Shown here: positions 1-12,139 of the stretch, in pieces
Layout of the letters: every line of letters begins with the position of its first letter
Position numbering within the stretch: the stretch's first letter is position 1
Source of the DNA: Tanypteryx hageni
Lineage: Eukaryota; Arthropoda; Insecta; Odonata; Petaluridae
Assembly: GCA_028673005.1 (NCBI GenBank)
Contig: CM054117.1
Span: 35,294,061 to 35,358,060, forward strand
Length of the DNA stretch: 64,000 nt
Reading direction: 5' to 3'
The notes under the pieces: model-generated
Database searches by the model: none
What the model was told of the DNA's origin: nothing
The model's input: the letters and a program-made list of their open reading frames with translations, nothing else
Position numbers and translations under genes: made by a program

Positions 1-936
1 GAAAATCGGTATACTCCTCGTTGCTACGTGAGACAACGAACGACGATCCGTAATTGAAATTTCCTGTTGTTAAAGACCTGAGAAAACTGGCATATTGTGG
101 AATCCGAGCTGGTTTTCGGACTAATTTTTAGAATGGATTCATGTTCTCCAAGTTATAAAGGTGGAGTTCTTTTGGTCGAGTGTATATTCACGCGCATGCT
201 TTTTATCGCGATTGTAATATTTTCATACTCATTAGGAGCTCGGAACCTACGCCGTACGCGTTTCAAGCCCATTCTCACTCCCCCCTCCCAAACCCTCTCC
301 TTTCGACATACATTTCAAGTAGAAAATTATATCAATCCCCATTTTCGGGATTTCTACTAGTAGACAGCACGTTTCATTCCATATTCGTTTCTCTGCATAT
401 TTAGGGTTTTTCGACCGACCCACTGACTACGACTTCAATGTATAGAGAGATATATGACTTAGGAACACTCATTAACACAATATCAATGAATAATGGAATA
501 TATATGTATTTATTTATTTTTGTTATCGCGTTTGTGTATCAGTATCTATTTATCGTTTAAACATCAGAGTGGCGCAGAAATTTTCTGATTGTGTGGAAAG
601 ATGCGACGCCAAATAATAATCCCAGCCATTGCAATTGCACGAAACCGGAAAAAAACAGTGCAAATCACCTAGATGACGAAAGATTTTCACGTAAAAATAC
701 GCCGAATTTCCGCGTTAGAAACATTTCTGGACCGATTCGACGCGTTTTCAAAAATCGACGGCAGAAAAATGAAATTTCGTTTTTTTTATGAGTTCGCTGT
801 TTCAAGTCTCAAAATCCTATTACGATTTAAGTAATTTAAAAATGGAAATGATTATTGTGCAACACTCTTAATCCGGCCCTGTGTAGAATTATTAGCGGCG
901 AGTGGTTCGGTGGACCTGATAAATGTCACTTTAGAG
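1..936. other. Intergenic, nothing recognised
   Basis: The open frames here are short, lack domain-like composition and often begin at non-ATG codons. I see no splice-bounded exon, RNA gene or repeat boundary before the hAT-like element that starts at 937. Confidence 0.5.
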
Positions 937-1507
937 CAGAGATGGGCAACCTTTTCTATTTGTTGGCTGCATCGGTGGTTGCGAATCTCTCTGAGGGCCG
1001 CATTAAAAGTCATCAAGTGGTACCCAACCTTTTTACATGGCGGGCCGCATTCGTAGTTGTGAATGCTCCGGAGGGCCGCATTGTGTTTTTACATTAGAAG
1101 TTACCAAGGGATTCTGTGGTCTCATATTAGCAAAAATCAATAAATAAATTACTAGTGTTAAAACTCCACCAGGAAAGGTTTTGAGACTAATTATACTGAA
1201 AAATATGAAATTGTATATAATTTTACCGATAGCTTCGCGGGCCGCACAGTGTTCTCTCAGGAGCCGAGGGTTGGAGACCTCTGATCTAAGGATTCTGAGG
1301 TATCATGCAAGTAAAAATCTGTTATAAACGGGGTTTTTATGCTTAGCAATTAAAGATTAAATATTTTATTACAATAATTTTAATTTTAAAATTGCTTATT
1401 TGTGTGTTTAAATTTACAGATCTTTTATTTCATCACAACTTCGCGGGCTGCACTAAACGCTCTCGTGGACCGAATGCGGCCCGCAGGCCGTATGTTCTCC
1501 ACCTCTG
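937..1507. mobile_element. Non-autonomous hAT-like element (MITE)
   Basis: The left end reads CAGAGATGGGCAACC and the right end, reverse-complemented, reads CAGAGGTGGAGAACA, so the ends are imperfect terminal inverted repeats. They are flanked by an 8-bp target duplication with one mismatch: ctttagag at 929-936 and ctttagat at 1508-1515. TIRs beginning CAG and an 8-bp TSD are the hAT signature. There is no coding capacity. The interior repeats the phrase gcgggccgca several times, and a second pair of similar ends (about 1013 and 1284) suggests a nested or composite copy. Related fragments lie at about 3565-3705, 27439-27713 and 60640-60760. Confidence 0.75.
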
Positions 1508-2959
1508 CTTTAGATCTTCTGTCCTTTTCTTTAAGTTAAAAATATGTTCTAATTTTTTTTAGCGATAAAACTTCGCCAAATATTGAAAGTTGTGAATGTT
1601 TCAGCTAGCCTGATGACTTTCATTCGCAATCCACCTACTGATACCGCGTTTTCTTCTAAATAAAAATAGATGTTAAACGATCCATAGAGTTAAAATTTTA
1701 ACACCCGAGATTTCATTGCCGTAATTTTTATTGCACAAAACCAAATGGATGAGTTGAAGTTTTTTTCGCATTAGCTCGGCGAACAGCAAAAAAATTCTCG
1801 TATGTTCCCACCCGTAAACTTCAAGTTACTGAGGAGATAAAGTAAAAAAAGAACTAAATAATTTTCGTTATTTAAGTTGTCTTGACGGAGCACATCAGAA
1901 ACCTTATGGAAATCAGATTTGACGCCTTTTTTATCTTTCTGTTTGCTACGCGTTTTCGGGTTCTCTTGCGCCCTTAATTAGAACTTGATGACGTCGAAAC
2001 TTTTACGTTCCACGAAATTCGCCATTTTTCAGAAGGCACGAAATATTTTGGGGGAAAAATCCTAAAGTAAGCATTTATCTTTGGAAGTATTCCAAGGACA
2101 AGTCGAAAGTAAAGGAAGAGACAGATGATAAGAGGATTGCTTTTGGAGGAAGATGGGTAAGCAAAAGGTTGGACCTACTTTCTACCGAAAAGTACATAAA
2201 GGGTGAGGAAAACGCCTAAAATTTATTGATCTTATATAATGCTGCCGCAAATGCTTCTCTTGGTTCCAAGGTTCTCATTTAGGAGAGACCGACGAGATGA
2301 AGAGACGACAAATCAACTATCAAAAGGTGTCGCAGATGTAGAAGTAAGTACCTCTCAGGATAAGAAACACGGTTCACTCAACTGGATAATTGCTCCAATG
2401 CCGAAATCACATAAACCGTATCTACTTCTAGTTATCTAGTGATTTTAGCCCCCAGAGCGATATATTAATATACATAATTGCAGCCAATAATCAGACAGCA
2501 ATATACACCCATTAAAGGGTATCAAAGACTATATATGGTGCAATTAAATTCTTTTCTATCGAGTTTTAACTATTTTTTTATCTAGAGCTAATCGGATCGC
2601 TTTATTCCATCAACAGCAAAATGCTTCTGCAGCCGTTTAGTCAACATAGGAAAGAAATGGATTGGAGAACGTAATTCTCCCGCCACGTAGCACATGTTAC
2701 TCGTACAATCGCGGTTACAGTGTCTTTGTGGTAAGATTAAAGTCACGCGATCACGTAAAACCAATAAAATCTCAGTCATATCTATGCAAGTTTGAGTAAT
2801 AGCAAACTTGCGACATTACCCCTTCCAGATTCTTTAAGAGACCGACCACTTGGTTTGTATTATTCGTTTAATTTATTATTTAATTTTTACAATGTCGATA
2901 TGAAAATGTCTAAAAAGTTTGCGATACGGTTATTAACCAAGTTTATGTGCATATCACTT
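1508..2959. other. Intergenic, nothing recognised
   Basis: AT-rich DNA with only short open frames. No domain-bearing translation, tRNA-like box pair or bounded repeat was seen. Confidence 0.4.
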
Positions 2960-3564
2960 TCAAGAATAATTGTTTTCCGAAAGTGTTGTGATATTAGCAT
3001 GGATCGCACGATCATGTTTTCCTCTACCAATCTTTATAGGATTACGCCTCTTTTCCTTTCCCCTCGCAATAATTATGTAGAATTTAAAAAAAAATACATT
3101 TCACTTTTTCTCACTCAGCTGTCTTCGCGCTATATTTAGACTTATTTAGACTTTATTTTCTCTTGTATGGCACTGCAGAATATATAGGTAACTTCCGATT
3201 TATACTTTAAGTCGGCCCGCCGTAGGATTCGCAGCCACCGATGCGGCCCGACACATGAAAAGATTGAGCGCCACTGAGCTATAGAATCGCAGAGGAATTC
3301 ACTGTTCACGAATCATCCATATTAAACCTAGCTAAATCCTACGCTGGATTGCATCGCTATTATGCCTTTCAACAGATCCACACTCACGCTCTCAGTCAAA
3401 TCAGTTTGCAGTAAAAGAACATAAGAGAGTCGAATTGAAGTTGAATGACAAAGAGATTATTTAGAGAAGAGAGATAAACGACGCCGAAAGTAAATGTGAA
3501 TATATCGCTTAAATGTTTTGTACGCGGACCTTCACTGTTTATAGTGCGAAAGATATATTACCAT

Positions 3565-3705
3565 TAAAACTTCATCAGAAAACGTTTTGAGACAATTTCA
3601 CTGAAAAATATGAGATTTTCCAAATTAAATTTCATCGATCACCTTTTAATCGTGGCTTTGCGGGCCGCATAAAGCGTTCTCGGGCCGTAGTTTTCCGAAC
3701 CCTAT
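3565..3705. mobile_element. Fragment of the 937-1507 hAT MITE family
   Basis: The stretch shares the internal order of the 937 element: attaaaacttcatcag, gttttgagac, ctgaaaaatatga, tttcatcgatcac, then gcgggccgcat. No clear termini or target duplication remain, so it is a decayed fragment. Confidence 0.5.
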
Positions 3706-4339
3706 TTTACGATGTTTGCCATTGATTTTCTGTTTTGTTCCATATTTTACGTGGCAGTGTGCGAAGATCGCGTCCAGAAACGTATCTAGATATTGAATTT
3801 AATGGCACGGACTTGAAATAGACCATGCTTTCCTCTGCCAGACTTGATAGATTTTTGTCTGTTTTCTCTTGCCGTCGCTTTATTTTAATTCGTTGGTAGA
3901 ATTTTTAAAAACTATTTCAATTACTCCTGCAGCCAGTCTTTAATTATAACCTCCATCCCTTTAATAGCCAGAAACGCATTTTTCAACGGTTGGCGATATT
4001 TCCGCGTCAACGATATCGTCTATCACACGTTAATCCCCAAGGACGTAGTGAATCTTTTCGTGATTTCTGTTTGGATCGCTTGGTCCATAACGACACGAGG
4101 TCGTCATCATCTACACATCGATACAGCTATTCTTCCCAATATTTCTGTAGAATTGAAAAATACATAATTCAGTATTTCTCGCGTAGCAGTCTTCGCGCTG
4201 GTCTCTCAGCCAAGATCATGAAGGGAAAGTTTCCTGGTGCCTCTGCAGGAGTTGCGCGAACGGTGTGCGCGACTCAACAGCTGGAGCGTAATAATTTCCT
4301 GGGAACAAAGTAAGTACTATTAATTATATAATATTAATA

Positions 4340-4791
4340 CAGTGGAAGCTCTCTTAACCGACTCGCCGGATTAACCGACGTTTTACGCCCCTAGGTCTGA
4401 AAACTGAAATCCACAGTTAAGTGCGACATTTTACATAAAAACGACCAGTTTAAAAGAGGAACAACCATTCCTTACACTCCGCAACAATGTCACGAGTTGT
4501 CCCTTGTGCTAAAATGTTTCTCATTACATAGTAATCCGCATCCGCTCTCAGTTGTCCACACAGTCTGCTGTGGTCTTCTATCAGTTGTCCCACATACTAG
4601 TAAAGTTCATTGTTATTTTAGTTGCGATATTTAATCATGTATTTATATATATTATATATTTATATATATTATATATTTAAAATACAGACTGTGTATATGT
4701 ACTTTTCTATTGGTTCTCCGCTTTAACCGACCTTTTCGATTAACCGACTAACTGTCGGTCCCAACCGCGACGGATAAGAGGACTTCTACTG
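4340..4791. mobile_element. Pogo/Tigger-like MITE
   Basis: The left terminus CAGTGGAAGCTCTCTTAACC and the reverse-complemented right terminus CAGTAGAAGTCCTCTTATCC are about 20-bp imperfect inverted repeats flanked by TA on both sides (4338-4339 and 4792-4793). A CAGT start and TA target duplication are typical of the pogo/Tigger branch of Tc1-mariner. The 452-bp element has no transposase frame; its centre is AT-rich. It sits inside copy 2 of the tandem triplication, so it inserted after that duplication. Confidence 0.8.
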
Positions 4792-6621
4792 TATATATAA
4801 TAATATGGACGACAGGAGGTTAGTAGATAAACGTTTAAGAAAAAAGATGAATTGTACTTTCATCTCTAAATAACTTATGTTTATTTTATTTTGTGTCTTC
4901 CTGTTGACCTTTCAATCTCGACCACTATGCGAATTATATGTTAATTCTCAAAGTTTGCATTTTTATCATTCGCGATTTATCTCTTTCGGTTCGTCCTTGA
5001 TTCGTCGATTCACGCTTTGTCGAGGCATAATTTGAAGATATAGTCATACGTAGCTACTGTGGAGAAGGATTTGTTCTAGAAGCCAGGAAAATGCAGAAAT
5101 ATTGACTGCCAACGAATCGTTATCATTGAACGCTAATAAATACTATATTTAATTTCATCGTTAGCATATTTCCTTCTGACCCAAAGTCACGTTCTCAACT
5201 ATTTAATTTAGCAGTAAACGGAGACACCCGAGCGAGGGACAAATTTAATAAGAAAACAAATCATCAAGGAAGTAAAGTTTACGAGGTTAACCGTTAATAT
5301 ATCGCTTAGATATTTTGTTCATAGTCTTTCACATAGCTTTGAAATCGACAAAGTAATCATTCAAAGCGATTCTGAACTGGATGTAGCCATATCTATATCA
5401 GCAAGGTTTACATAAAATCACTATTAGCAAAACAACGTAGTTTCACACCACGAACTCCGGTTCTATAAAGCTTTGTTAATATACATTTCATATAATCCAA
5501 ATTTACCAGCCGAACCGGTTAATTTAGAAATCAAAGATGATAAATGAAACAATTGTTTGAGACAATATGGAAGATATCATATATAAAAGTAACTCGACAA
5601 AACCAAAGATATCCTTTATTCTCTAATTGAGATAAATTTCTCTTTGGTTATCAACATTTATAGTGTTACTATTCCTGAAAGTAAGTATCGATAAAGATGG
5701 TCGACGGCATACCGAAATCCTGACGGAGATGGAAAATTATCTTTATCGGCGGTATTTTAGAAAGCATTTTGTCTCATTACTTGCTATAATCAAAGCAGCA
5801 ACTATACAAGCTATATAGCAACGTGAAAGTTTTGAATTGCAGCCTCTAAGTCAAAGTAATTTTGGGTTGAGAAGGTTTTGAAGCTTGACTATTTGTCCAG
5901 ACAAATGTTATGGATTTAGTCACATTTGCCCCGTAGTGTTTACCATATATTTAATAGCACTGACTCATATTTTACGCATCAGAGGTAAGAATTAGCGTCC
6001 CAAATCGTGTTGCGATATTGGCTTGGATCGCATAGACTGCTGTTCTCTCCCATCCTATATCGAATTCGTTCTTTCTTCTACGGTCTTCGCAATATTTCTT
6101 TAAAATAAAAATATGGTATGCATAAGATATTCTCGCGTAGCAGTCATCGTACTAGTCTCTCTGCCAAGGTCGCGAAGTGAAAGCTAGCTTGGTATAGGTA
6201 AGCAAGAGCCGCGCGAGAGGTGTGCGCGTAGTAAACAGCAAGAGCATAATGGTTGCCATGATATTGAAAAACCTTCCATAAATCTTATTTAAACAATGAA
6301 GTGACGAAGTCGAATTTCGGTGGCCATCAATCGTAGTTTTATATATTTACGTAATAAGCTGTACTTTTATTTTTTCCCCAACTCGCTGCTGTTGTTTTCT
6401 GATTTTACGTTGTCTTGCTGATGCCCTACTCACTAAACGAACGGTAAATTGGTTATCGTATTCCGGATTTTGATCGTTCGTGATTTGTCCTTCTAGGTTT
6501 ATATTCAATGTGTTTTTTTACGCTTCCTCGACGTTTGAAGTCGACAAAATAGTTATTCGCAACGAACGTGCAGCAAGTTGAGTTCTATAATACAGGCATT
6601 TGCAGGCAGCCATTGGCTTCG

Positions 6622-8611
6622 CACTCATCATCATCATCATGCTTCTGTCCGAAGACAGGTTTTAACTGAATCGCTGCCTCCATTTCTCTCTCTCCCTAGA
6701 AGCCTCTTTTATACCTCTATAAGTATTATATCCCTGCTTTATATTATCTAATATTCCTATTCTTTTTCTCCCTCTTCCTCTTCTTCCACTAATTTTTCCT
6801 TCTAAGATCGTCCTTTGTAAACACTGTCTTCTCAATATGTGCCCTATCCAATTTGCTTTTCTTTTCCTGATTGTTTTTATTAGCGTCCTTTCTTCTCCCA
6901 CCATTTCTAATACTTCTTCGTTTCTCTTCCTCTCTGTCCATTTCACTTTCATCATTCTTCTCCATACCCACATCTCAAAACTTTCTAAATATTTTTCCTC
7001 CTTTCTCCTTACCGTCCACGTCTCTGCACCATAAAGAGCTATGCTCCATATGTAGCATTTTGCTAATTTCTTCCTTGTTTCTAAATTTATATTCTTGCTT
7101 GTGAGAAGCTCCTTCTTCTCGTTAAATGCTGCTTTTGCCATTGCAATCCTACTTCTGATGTCCTGTGTACTACTTCCATCCTGTGCTAAAATACTGCCGA
7201 GATATTTGAAACTACTTACTTGTTCCAATTTTTGGCCATTTACCATTATATTTAATTCTTTATGTTCCTTTGAAACCACCATGACTTTCGTTTTTTCAGC
7301 ATTGATCTTCATTCCATATTGTTGGCCAACCTCCACTAATCTGTCTGTCATCCTCTGAAGCTCTTTCTCGCCTTCTGCTATTAAGCCCTGATCATCTGCG
7401 TATTTAATGGTGGTAATACTTTCACCTCCTATCTTAAATCCTTTCTCTTCCATCAACGCTTCTTCTGTTATTGTTTCTGCATAAATATTAAATATCGCTG
7501 GTGAAATAGGACAACCCTGCCTCACTCCCCTCCCTATTGAAGTACTTTCTGTTTCTTCTCCTTCAACCCTGACTCTAATCTTTTGATCAAAGTAAAGGTT
7601 TTTAAGCAGTCTTTTATCTTTCCAATCTATTCCTATTTTGTTTAAAATACCCAGCATTTTATCCCATTTCACTCGGTCAAAAGCTTTCTCCCAATCTACA
7701 AAACAAAAATACATACCTTTATTGACTTCTAGCGCTCTTTCTGTCATCATCCTCATACATCCTATAGCATCTCTAGTCCCCCTTCCTCTTCTAAAACCAA
7801 ACTGATTATCTTGCAGCTCCTTTTCTATTTTACATTCAATTCTTTTGGTTATTATTCTGGTTAGAACTTTAGCTGTATGAGAAATTAAACTAATAGTTCT
7901 GTAATCCTTACAACATTTTGCATTGTTCTTTTTCTCCAGTGGTACCATCACAACATCTAAAAAATCTTCAGGCCATATGCCAGTATCATATACTTGGTTA
8001 AAAAATTTTGTGAGTTGCTTAACTGCTTTAGACCCTAAAACCTTGAGAACGTCCACGGGTATATCATCACTCCCAACAGCCTTCCTTCTTTTCATGTCAT
8101 CAATTGCTTTTTTAACTTCAGACTCGAGAATACTTGGTCCTAGCTGATCTTCTTCCACATCCTCTTCTTCATTTAATTCAATATTTCTTGGCTTTCCTTC
8201 TTTGTCATACAGAACCTCAATGTATTCTTTCCAGACATTCTTTACATTGTCTGGCTCCGATACTATTTTACCACTTTTGTTCATGATTCCTTTACGTCCT
8301 ATCTTTCTTGCTTTTTTCTTGAATAGTTCCCTTGCTTTGCTATACATGAGGTCTGTTCTACAAATTCTTTCACATTCGACAATCTCCTCGCATTTTTCAT
8401 TTATCCACTGTTCTCTGGCTTTATCTGTTTCCCTTCTTAAAGCATTATTTAACTCCTTGTACTTTCTTTGGCCTTCTTCAGTGTTTATGTTCTTCCACTT
8501 TCTCCGCTCTTCCATTTTTTGCAGCATAGCTGCTGTGATCCAGGGTTTTTTGTTTCTTTCACCCGTTATCTTTCCTACCTTCTTTTCCATTACCTTCGCA
8601 CTAGTCATCAA
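6622..8611 (-). mobile_element. 5'-truncated LINE (non-LTR retrotransposon)
   Basis: On the minus strand the element runs from a truncated 5' edge near 8611 through an open reverse-transcriptase frame and a short 3' UTR. The 3' end has a small hairpin (ctgtc-cgaa-gacag, 6645-6658) followed by an (ATG)n tail (6625-6640 on the plus strand as tca repeats). No apurinic endonuclease domain is found upstream, so the copy is 5' truncated and presumably dead. The same hairpin plus (ATG)n layout recurs in the 80-bp insert at 46923-47002. No target-site duplication was identified. Confidence 0.85.
6662..8608 (-). CDS. LINE ORF2 reverse transcriptase, N-terminally truncated
   Basis: The frame encodes about 648 aa. 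It has a lysine/glutamate-rich N-terminal linker (residues 1-160), then a reverse transcriptase domain (about 165-450) with the catalytic pattern intact: FVDWEKAFD holding the first Asp near residue 306, RQGCPISP near 364-371, and YADD at 404-407. The C-terminal part (about 460-649) has the YLG box, a LYGAETW motif and a WIGHILR segment usual in arthropod LINE ORF2 proteins. The endonuclease domain expected at the N terminus is missing, and a TAA lies just upstream of the first ATG. The RT frame itself is unbroken, which argues for a fairly recent insertion. The LINE clade is not assigned with confidence. Confidence 0.85.
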   Translation of the reverse strand: MTSAKVMEKKVGKITGERNKKPWITAAMLQKMEERRKWKNINTEEGQRKYKELNNALRRETDKAREQWINEKCEEIVECERICRTDLMYSKARELFKKKARKIGRKGIMNKSGKIVSEPDNVKNVWKEYIEVLYDKEGKPRNIELNEEEDVEEDQLGPSILESEVKKAIDDMKRRKAVGSDDIPVDVLKVLGSKAVKQLTKFFNQVYDTGIWPEDFLDVVMVPLEKKNNAKCCKDYRTISLISHTAKVLTRIITKRIECKIEKELQDNQFGFRRGRGTRDAIGCMRMMTERALEVNKGMYFCFVDWEKAFDRVKWDKMLGILNKIGIDWKDKRLLKNLYFDQKIRVRVEGEETESTSIGRGVRQGCPISPAIFNIYAETITEEALMEEKGFKIGGESITTIKYADDQGLIAEGEKELQRMTDRLVEVGQQYGMKINAEKTKVMVVSKEHKELNIMVNGQKLEQVSSFKYLGSILAQDGSSTQDIRSRIAMAKAAFNEKKELLTSKNINLETRKKLAKCYIWSIALYGAETWTVRRKEEKYLESFEMWVWRRMMKVKWTERKRNEEVLEMVGEERTLIKTIRKRKANWIGHILRRQCLQRTILEGKISGRRGRGRKRIGILDNIKQGYNTYRGIKEASREREKWRQRFS

Positions 8612-8770
8612 TATTTAACCCTGTTAAATAATATGCCGAATTGCATCGTCGATGTGCTTTTCCTCTGATCCAAACTGATTATATCTACAATTTCATTTAG
8701 CAGTTAACGAATACAACCGAGCGAGGTTAATTTTAACAGCAATCAAAACATCTGGACAGGAAGGATAAAC

Positions 8771-9806
8771 AACATCGAATCTTAAGCCGGGTACACACAG
8801 ACCGAACGTTATAAAATTTATAAAACTGTTTCGAGATCACCGAATTTCATCGGATCCTAACCACGAGTGTTATAAAAACAAATATAAAAGGGTGGTAACA
8901 TTAAATGAAATCCCCCAGATCCAGAAAGGTATAAACTGCTTCCTTCCTTGTTAGTAATAAGTTCAAAATATTCTGTATCAAATGTCAATCATCATTACGT
9001 TTTATTATTCACATTTTTATCAGAAAGTATTCAAATTATTCTTATTTGCATAACTTGAATGTGAAAGAAGTCATTCAAATATTTTTATGGCCTAAGTACC
9101 AAGCTTCTACTAAGATTCACGGTATGTAAACAATAATCATTTTACCCGTACTTCAAATGCATGCAGAATAAGATGTATTAATTTTTCATACTGATAAACT
9201 TCAAGTTCTGAATTTGACATAGCGATATAAATAAAATAGCACGACTGTCTGAAAGCCTCAGAAAACTAGATCGTCTATTTCTGGACCTTTTTTGATTTCT
9301 CAGGGACTCGAGAAACCTCAGATTAGAAATAATATAATAAATATTATAAATTATTTTTTAAAATAAAAAACTTATTTAGTAAAACTCAGTATCGTTTATT
9401 TAAGCCATGAAAACCCGGAAAGAAATATTTATATATTTTTGCTGATTTGAATAACATGCAAATAAGATCTAGCGTAGACAAGATATTTAATAAAAGTTAT
9501 ATAATGTATATTGACCTGAAAATATATCGTAGAACATCTGCTTAGAAAGTTATTGAGGGGAGAGGGAAGGCAAAATGGTGAAGTAGAGTTTTGAGGAGAG
9601 GCAGAATGGTGGAGGAGAGGCTCCTCATATGTCATCGTCCGATTCGTGACAAATCTGGCACCTCCTCTGGCAACCCGATGCACCTCCCAAGGGAGGCGCA
9701 CCTCCTACTTTGAGAACCATGGCCATATTGGTAACTATTTATTTATTCATTTATTTAACAAGTCTTAAAAATAGTATAAATGCCAATTATATTCCCTTAA
9801 TCCGAC
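8771..9806. other. Intergenic, nothing recognised
   Basis: AT-rich DNA. A phrase near 8790 (gccgggtacacacagaccg) resembles a transposon terminus, but no matching second end was found. No gene seen. Confidence 0.4.
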
Positions 9807-9962
9807 ACTCTCCCTCCCTCTTGCCCCTCTCCTCTCCTACCCTCTCTCTCCCCCTCCCTCCTCCTCCCTCCCCCTCCATCCTCCTCCCTCCCTCCATCCT
9901 CTCTCCCTCCCTCCCACCCCCCTCTCTCTCTCTCCCTCCCTCACTTTCTTTCCCTCACACTC
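9807..9962. repeat. Polypyrimidine (CT-rich) low-complexity tract
   Basis: About 155 bp composed almost entirely of C and T on the plus strand, mostly ctccctcc and ctctct units. An open frame across it is a by-product of composition. Confidence 0.9.
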
Positions 9963-9977
9963 CATTCCATTTAGAAA

Positions 9978-10772
9978 CGATATAGGCCGCAAGAGTGGCG
10001 AGACATGGAACTATGTAGTGTACACACGTAGTTTTACGCGTTTGCTTTGCCACGAGAAGCCAAACTCGGCTGGCGTGAAGGGTGAGATTCGTGTAGGCGG
10101 GCGAAGCAGGCGCCCTACACGTCTTCGAAATATTCCTCGGTCTGATTTAAGTGGTTGAGGGTTGGAGTTTTCTTATTACAAATACACAAAAAACACTATT
10201 TAAATATTTTATTAGTTACTCTAATTAGTCAACCCAGCTATTTCAAGAAATTGCACCACACTTATTAAAAAGAGAACTGAACTAGTGCTCGCTTTCGACT
10301 GTTTTGTAAATACCCGCCTTTGTCATCTTACAAAATCACAAGTAGATCTATTCCTCGCCACTTAAGGCGCTAAATCTCGCTTGCGGCCTATATCGGTTCT
10401 CTTCCTTTATTTCTTTTTACAAATATATGATATAACGACAAGGATTATTTAATAATATGTAGCAACATTTGTTGGTAAAACTACACAACACGTTCCCCGA
10501 CCGATATAGGTCGTAAGAGGGACGTAGCGCGTCGAGTGGCGAAAAATTGTACTACTTGCAGTCAACAACTTAAGCCAGACCGTGGAGAGGTGGAGTAGAG
10601 CAAGGAATAAAGAGAATACTCCTTCCATTGTATGGGCAAATTTCGAAGTCGTGTTGGATGTTGAAGGCAAGTAGGACGCCTCCGGTGGCCGTCTTCAAAC
10701 AAATTCACCCTCCACGCTAGCGGAGATTGGGTTCTCGAAGCAAAGCAAACGCGTAAAACTACGTTTGTATAA
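9978..10772. repeat. Inverted-repeat cluster (CGATATAGGCCGCAAG family)
   Basis: A phrase close to cgatataggccgcaag occurs at 9978 (+), 10378-10396 (-) and 10502 (+, as cgatataggtcgtaag). A longer inverted pair joins 10026-10165 to 10558-10772: gtagttttacgcgtttgctttg on one side matches its reverse complement on the other, followed by collinear gagggtga, cgtcttcgaaat and ggtctg-ttaagt phrases. The right arm is longer by several dozen bases. This looks like two or more copies of a foldback transposon in opposite orientations. No transposase was found. Confidence 0.6.
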
Positions 10773-11074
10773 AAATCAACGGAAACACTATAAAACACAA
10801 TTTAAAACAATTGAAACAGTTAATAAGTAATCACTGGAAGTCACAATACGAGAAATCACATTTTAAGGCTGAACATCAACATTTAAAAGTAAAATGAACT
10901 GGAAGATTTCTAAATCAAAATTCGAATGCGTTACCACGTAAAATAACATAAGAACATCGATAAGAAAATCGACGAGGGCACAATCTACAGGATAGTCTCT
11001 GGAGAATGTGTTGTAAACTTAAGCCGATAAAGTTAATAAGTAGCATATTTAAACCAAAGAATGCCTGTTCTTAC

Positions 11075-11216
11075 CTGATTCCACGTTTATGTTGTTATGT
11101 TTATGCTCGAATCCATGGTTCTTGAATGAACTTTTCTTGGGGAAATCGAAAAAACCTCATTCTACCATTACAAATTTTAAATTGTTATTACAGACAAATG
11201 CCGCACAAAACAACAT
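11075..11216 (-). pseudogene. THAP zinc-finger exon, copy A (frameshifted)
   Basis: The minus strand from an ATG at 11216 encodes the start of a THAP domain: an early Cys (residue 4), VCNN, then in a shifted frame FFRFPQEK and QEPWIRA. THAP domains are C2CH zinc fingers common in P-element, Harbinger and related transposases. The exon ends at a good donor (CAG then GTAAG, 11070-11074). A frameshift separates the two halves, so it is broken. It is part of a roughly 280-bp direct repeat (11031-11330) whose second copy lies at 14893-15200. Confidence 0.6.
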
Positions 11217-12139
11217 TTCACTAAGAAAGCTACAGTTCCAGAGAAAACGTAATAATTTTCCAAACCCGCGATCACAGTCAATGTTAAATCATAGGCTGAA
11301 ATAACAATGTGGAATCCATGCGACGTCACCAGGGGGAGGGAATTCCCATGTTAAAAACGTGATCCGTGCTGGCTCGGACTATGTAGTTCCTGTCGGCACC
11401 CAATTTGGCGCTGCTGTAGCGTCGTGACGTATGACGTTGTTTCAACAGCCAATCGAAGCTCAGTACAGGCAGCTAGCAGACGAATTTCAGGAACCAATGG
11501 CAGCTCGATACAACTGTTCGGGCGAGAGTCGTGACGTTTGAACAGGCAGCTGACACGTATTATTTTTGCGAATGCTCCTATAAAGGGAATTAGCATCGCT
11601 GACCCTAGCGACCTCTTTATCTACGATTGTTTGTCGACTTTCCACAACTTTCACTAAAATTTCAATAATTTAGCTTCAATATTTTAAATAATAATAATAT
11701 AAATTAAATATAGAAGTTGTATTCCTATTCCTTGGTGGTGGTTGGCATAGTGACGTAGTTTTGGATCTGGCAAGATGGCGAAGCTGAATTGGACTGTTTG
11801 TTATGCTTTAGCTTGATGTTACAATTTTAATGGTTGCCGAGTTGATAAACCAATATCGTTTTCCTAGACAGGTTACCAGGTACCTTTGTTGTGTTATTTG
11901 CTATGATTAGGGTGGCCCGTTTTATTATTTTACTCGCTGGTTCAAAACTTTGAAATTACGGTTAACATCTTGAGTCGAGGAGTTTTCTCCGTTTTTTTAA
12001 AATTTGCCAATCGTCTATGTTATTTAGAACTCGCCGATTCATTCTTTGTCAACTTAGAGCGGAAGAGTGGGTGAAATGCTGGCTTCGAGAGGAACTCGTT
12101 TGTGATGTGGACTCATAGAAAATGTTGAAGGTTGTGCGA

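Larger units (their letters stand above)
2960..8770. repeat. Diverged tandem triplication of an anonymous unit
   Basis: Three blocks share collinear phrases. Copy 1 is about 2960-3560, copy 2 about 3990-5350 and copy 3 about 5950-8770. Landmarks are a gatattagc/gatattggc-tggatcgca phrase (near 2988 and 6012), tctcgcgtagcagtc (near 4177 and 6132), a phrase ending in aatatatcgctta (near 3500 and 5297), and a tttagcagt-acg..cgagcgagg phrase (near 5206 and 8695). Copy 2 was later hit by a pogo-like MITE (4340-4791) and copy 3 by a LINE (6622-8611). No coding function was recognised in the unit. Boundaries are approximate because the copies are well diverged. Confidence 0.5.

Noticed and set aside
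8202..8618. 138-aa plus-strand frame opposite the LINE
   Set aside because: Antisense shadow of the reverse-transcriptase frame, which has clear motifs on the minus strand.
9710..9985. Ser/Pro/Leu-rich open frame
   Set aside because: Produced by the CT-rich low-complexity tract.
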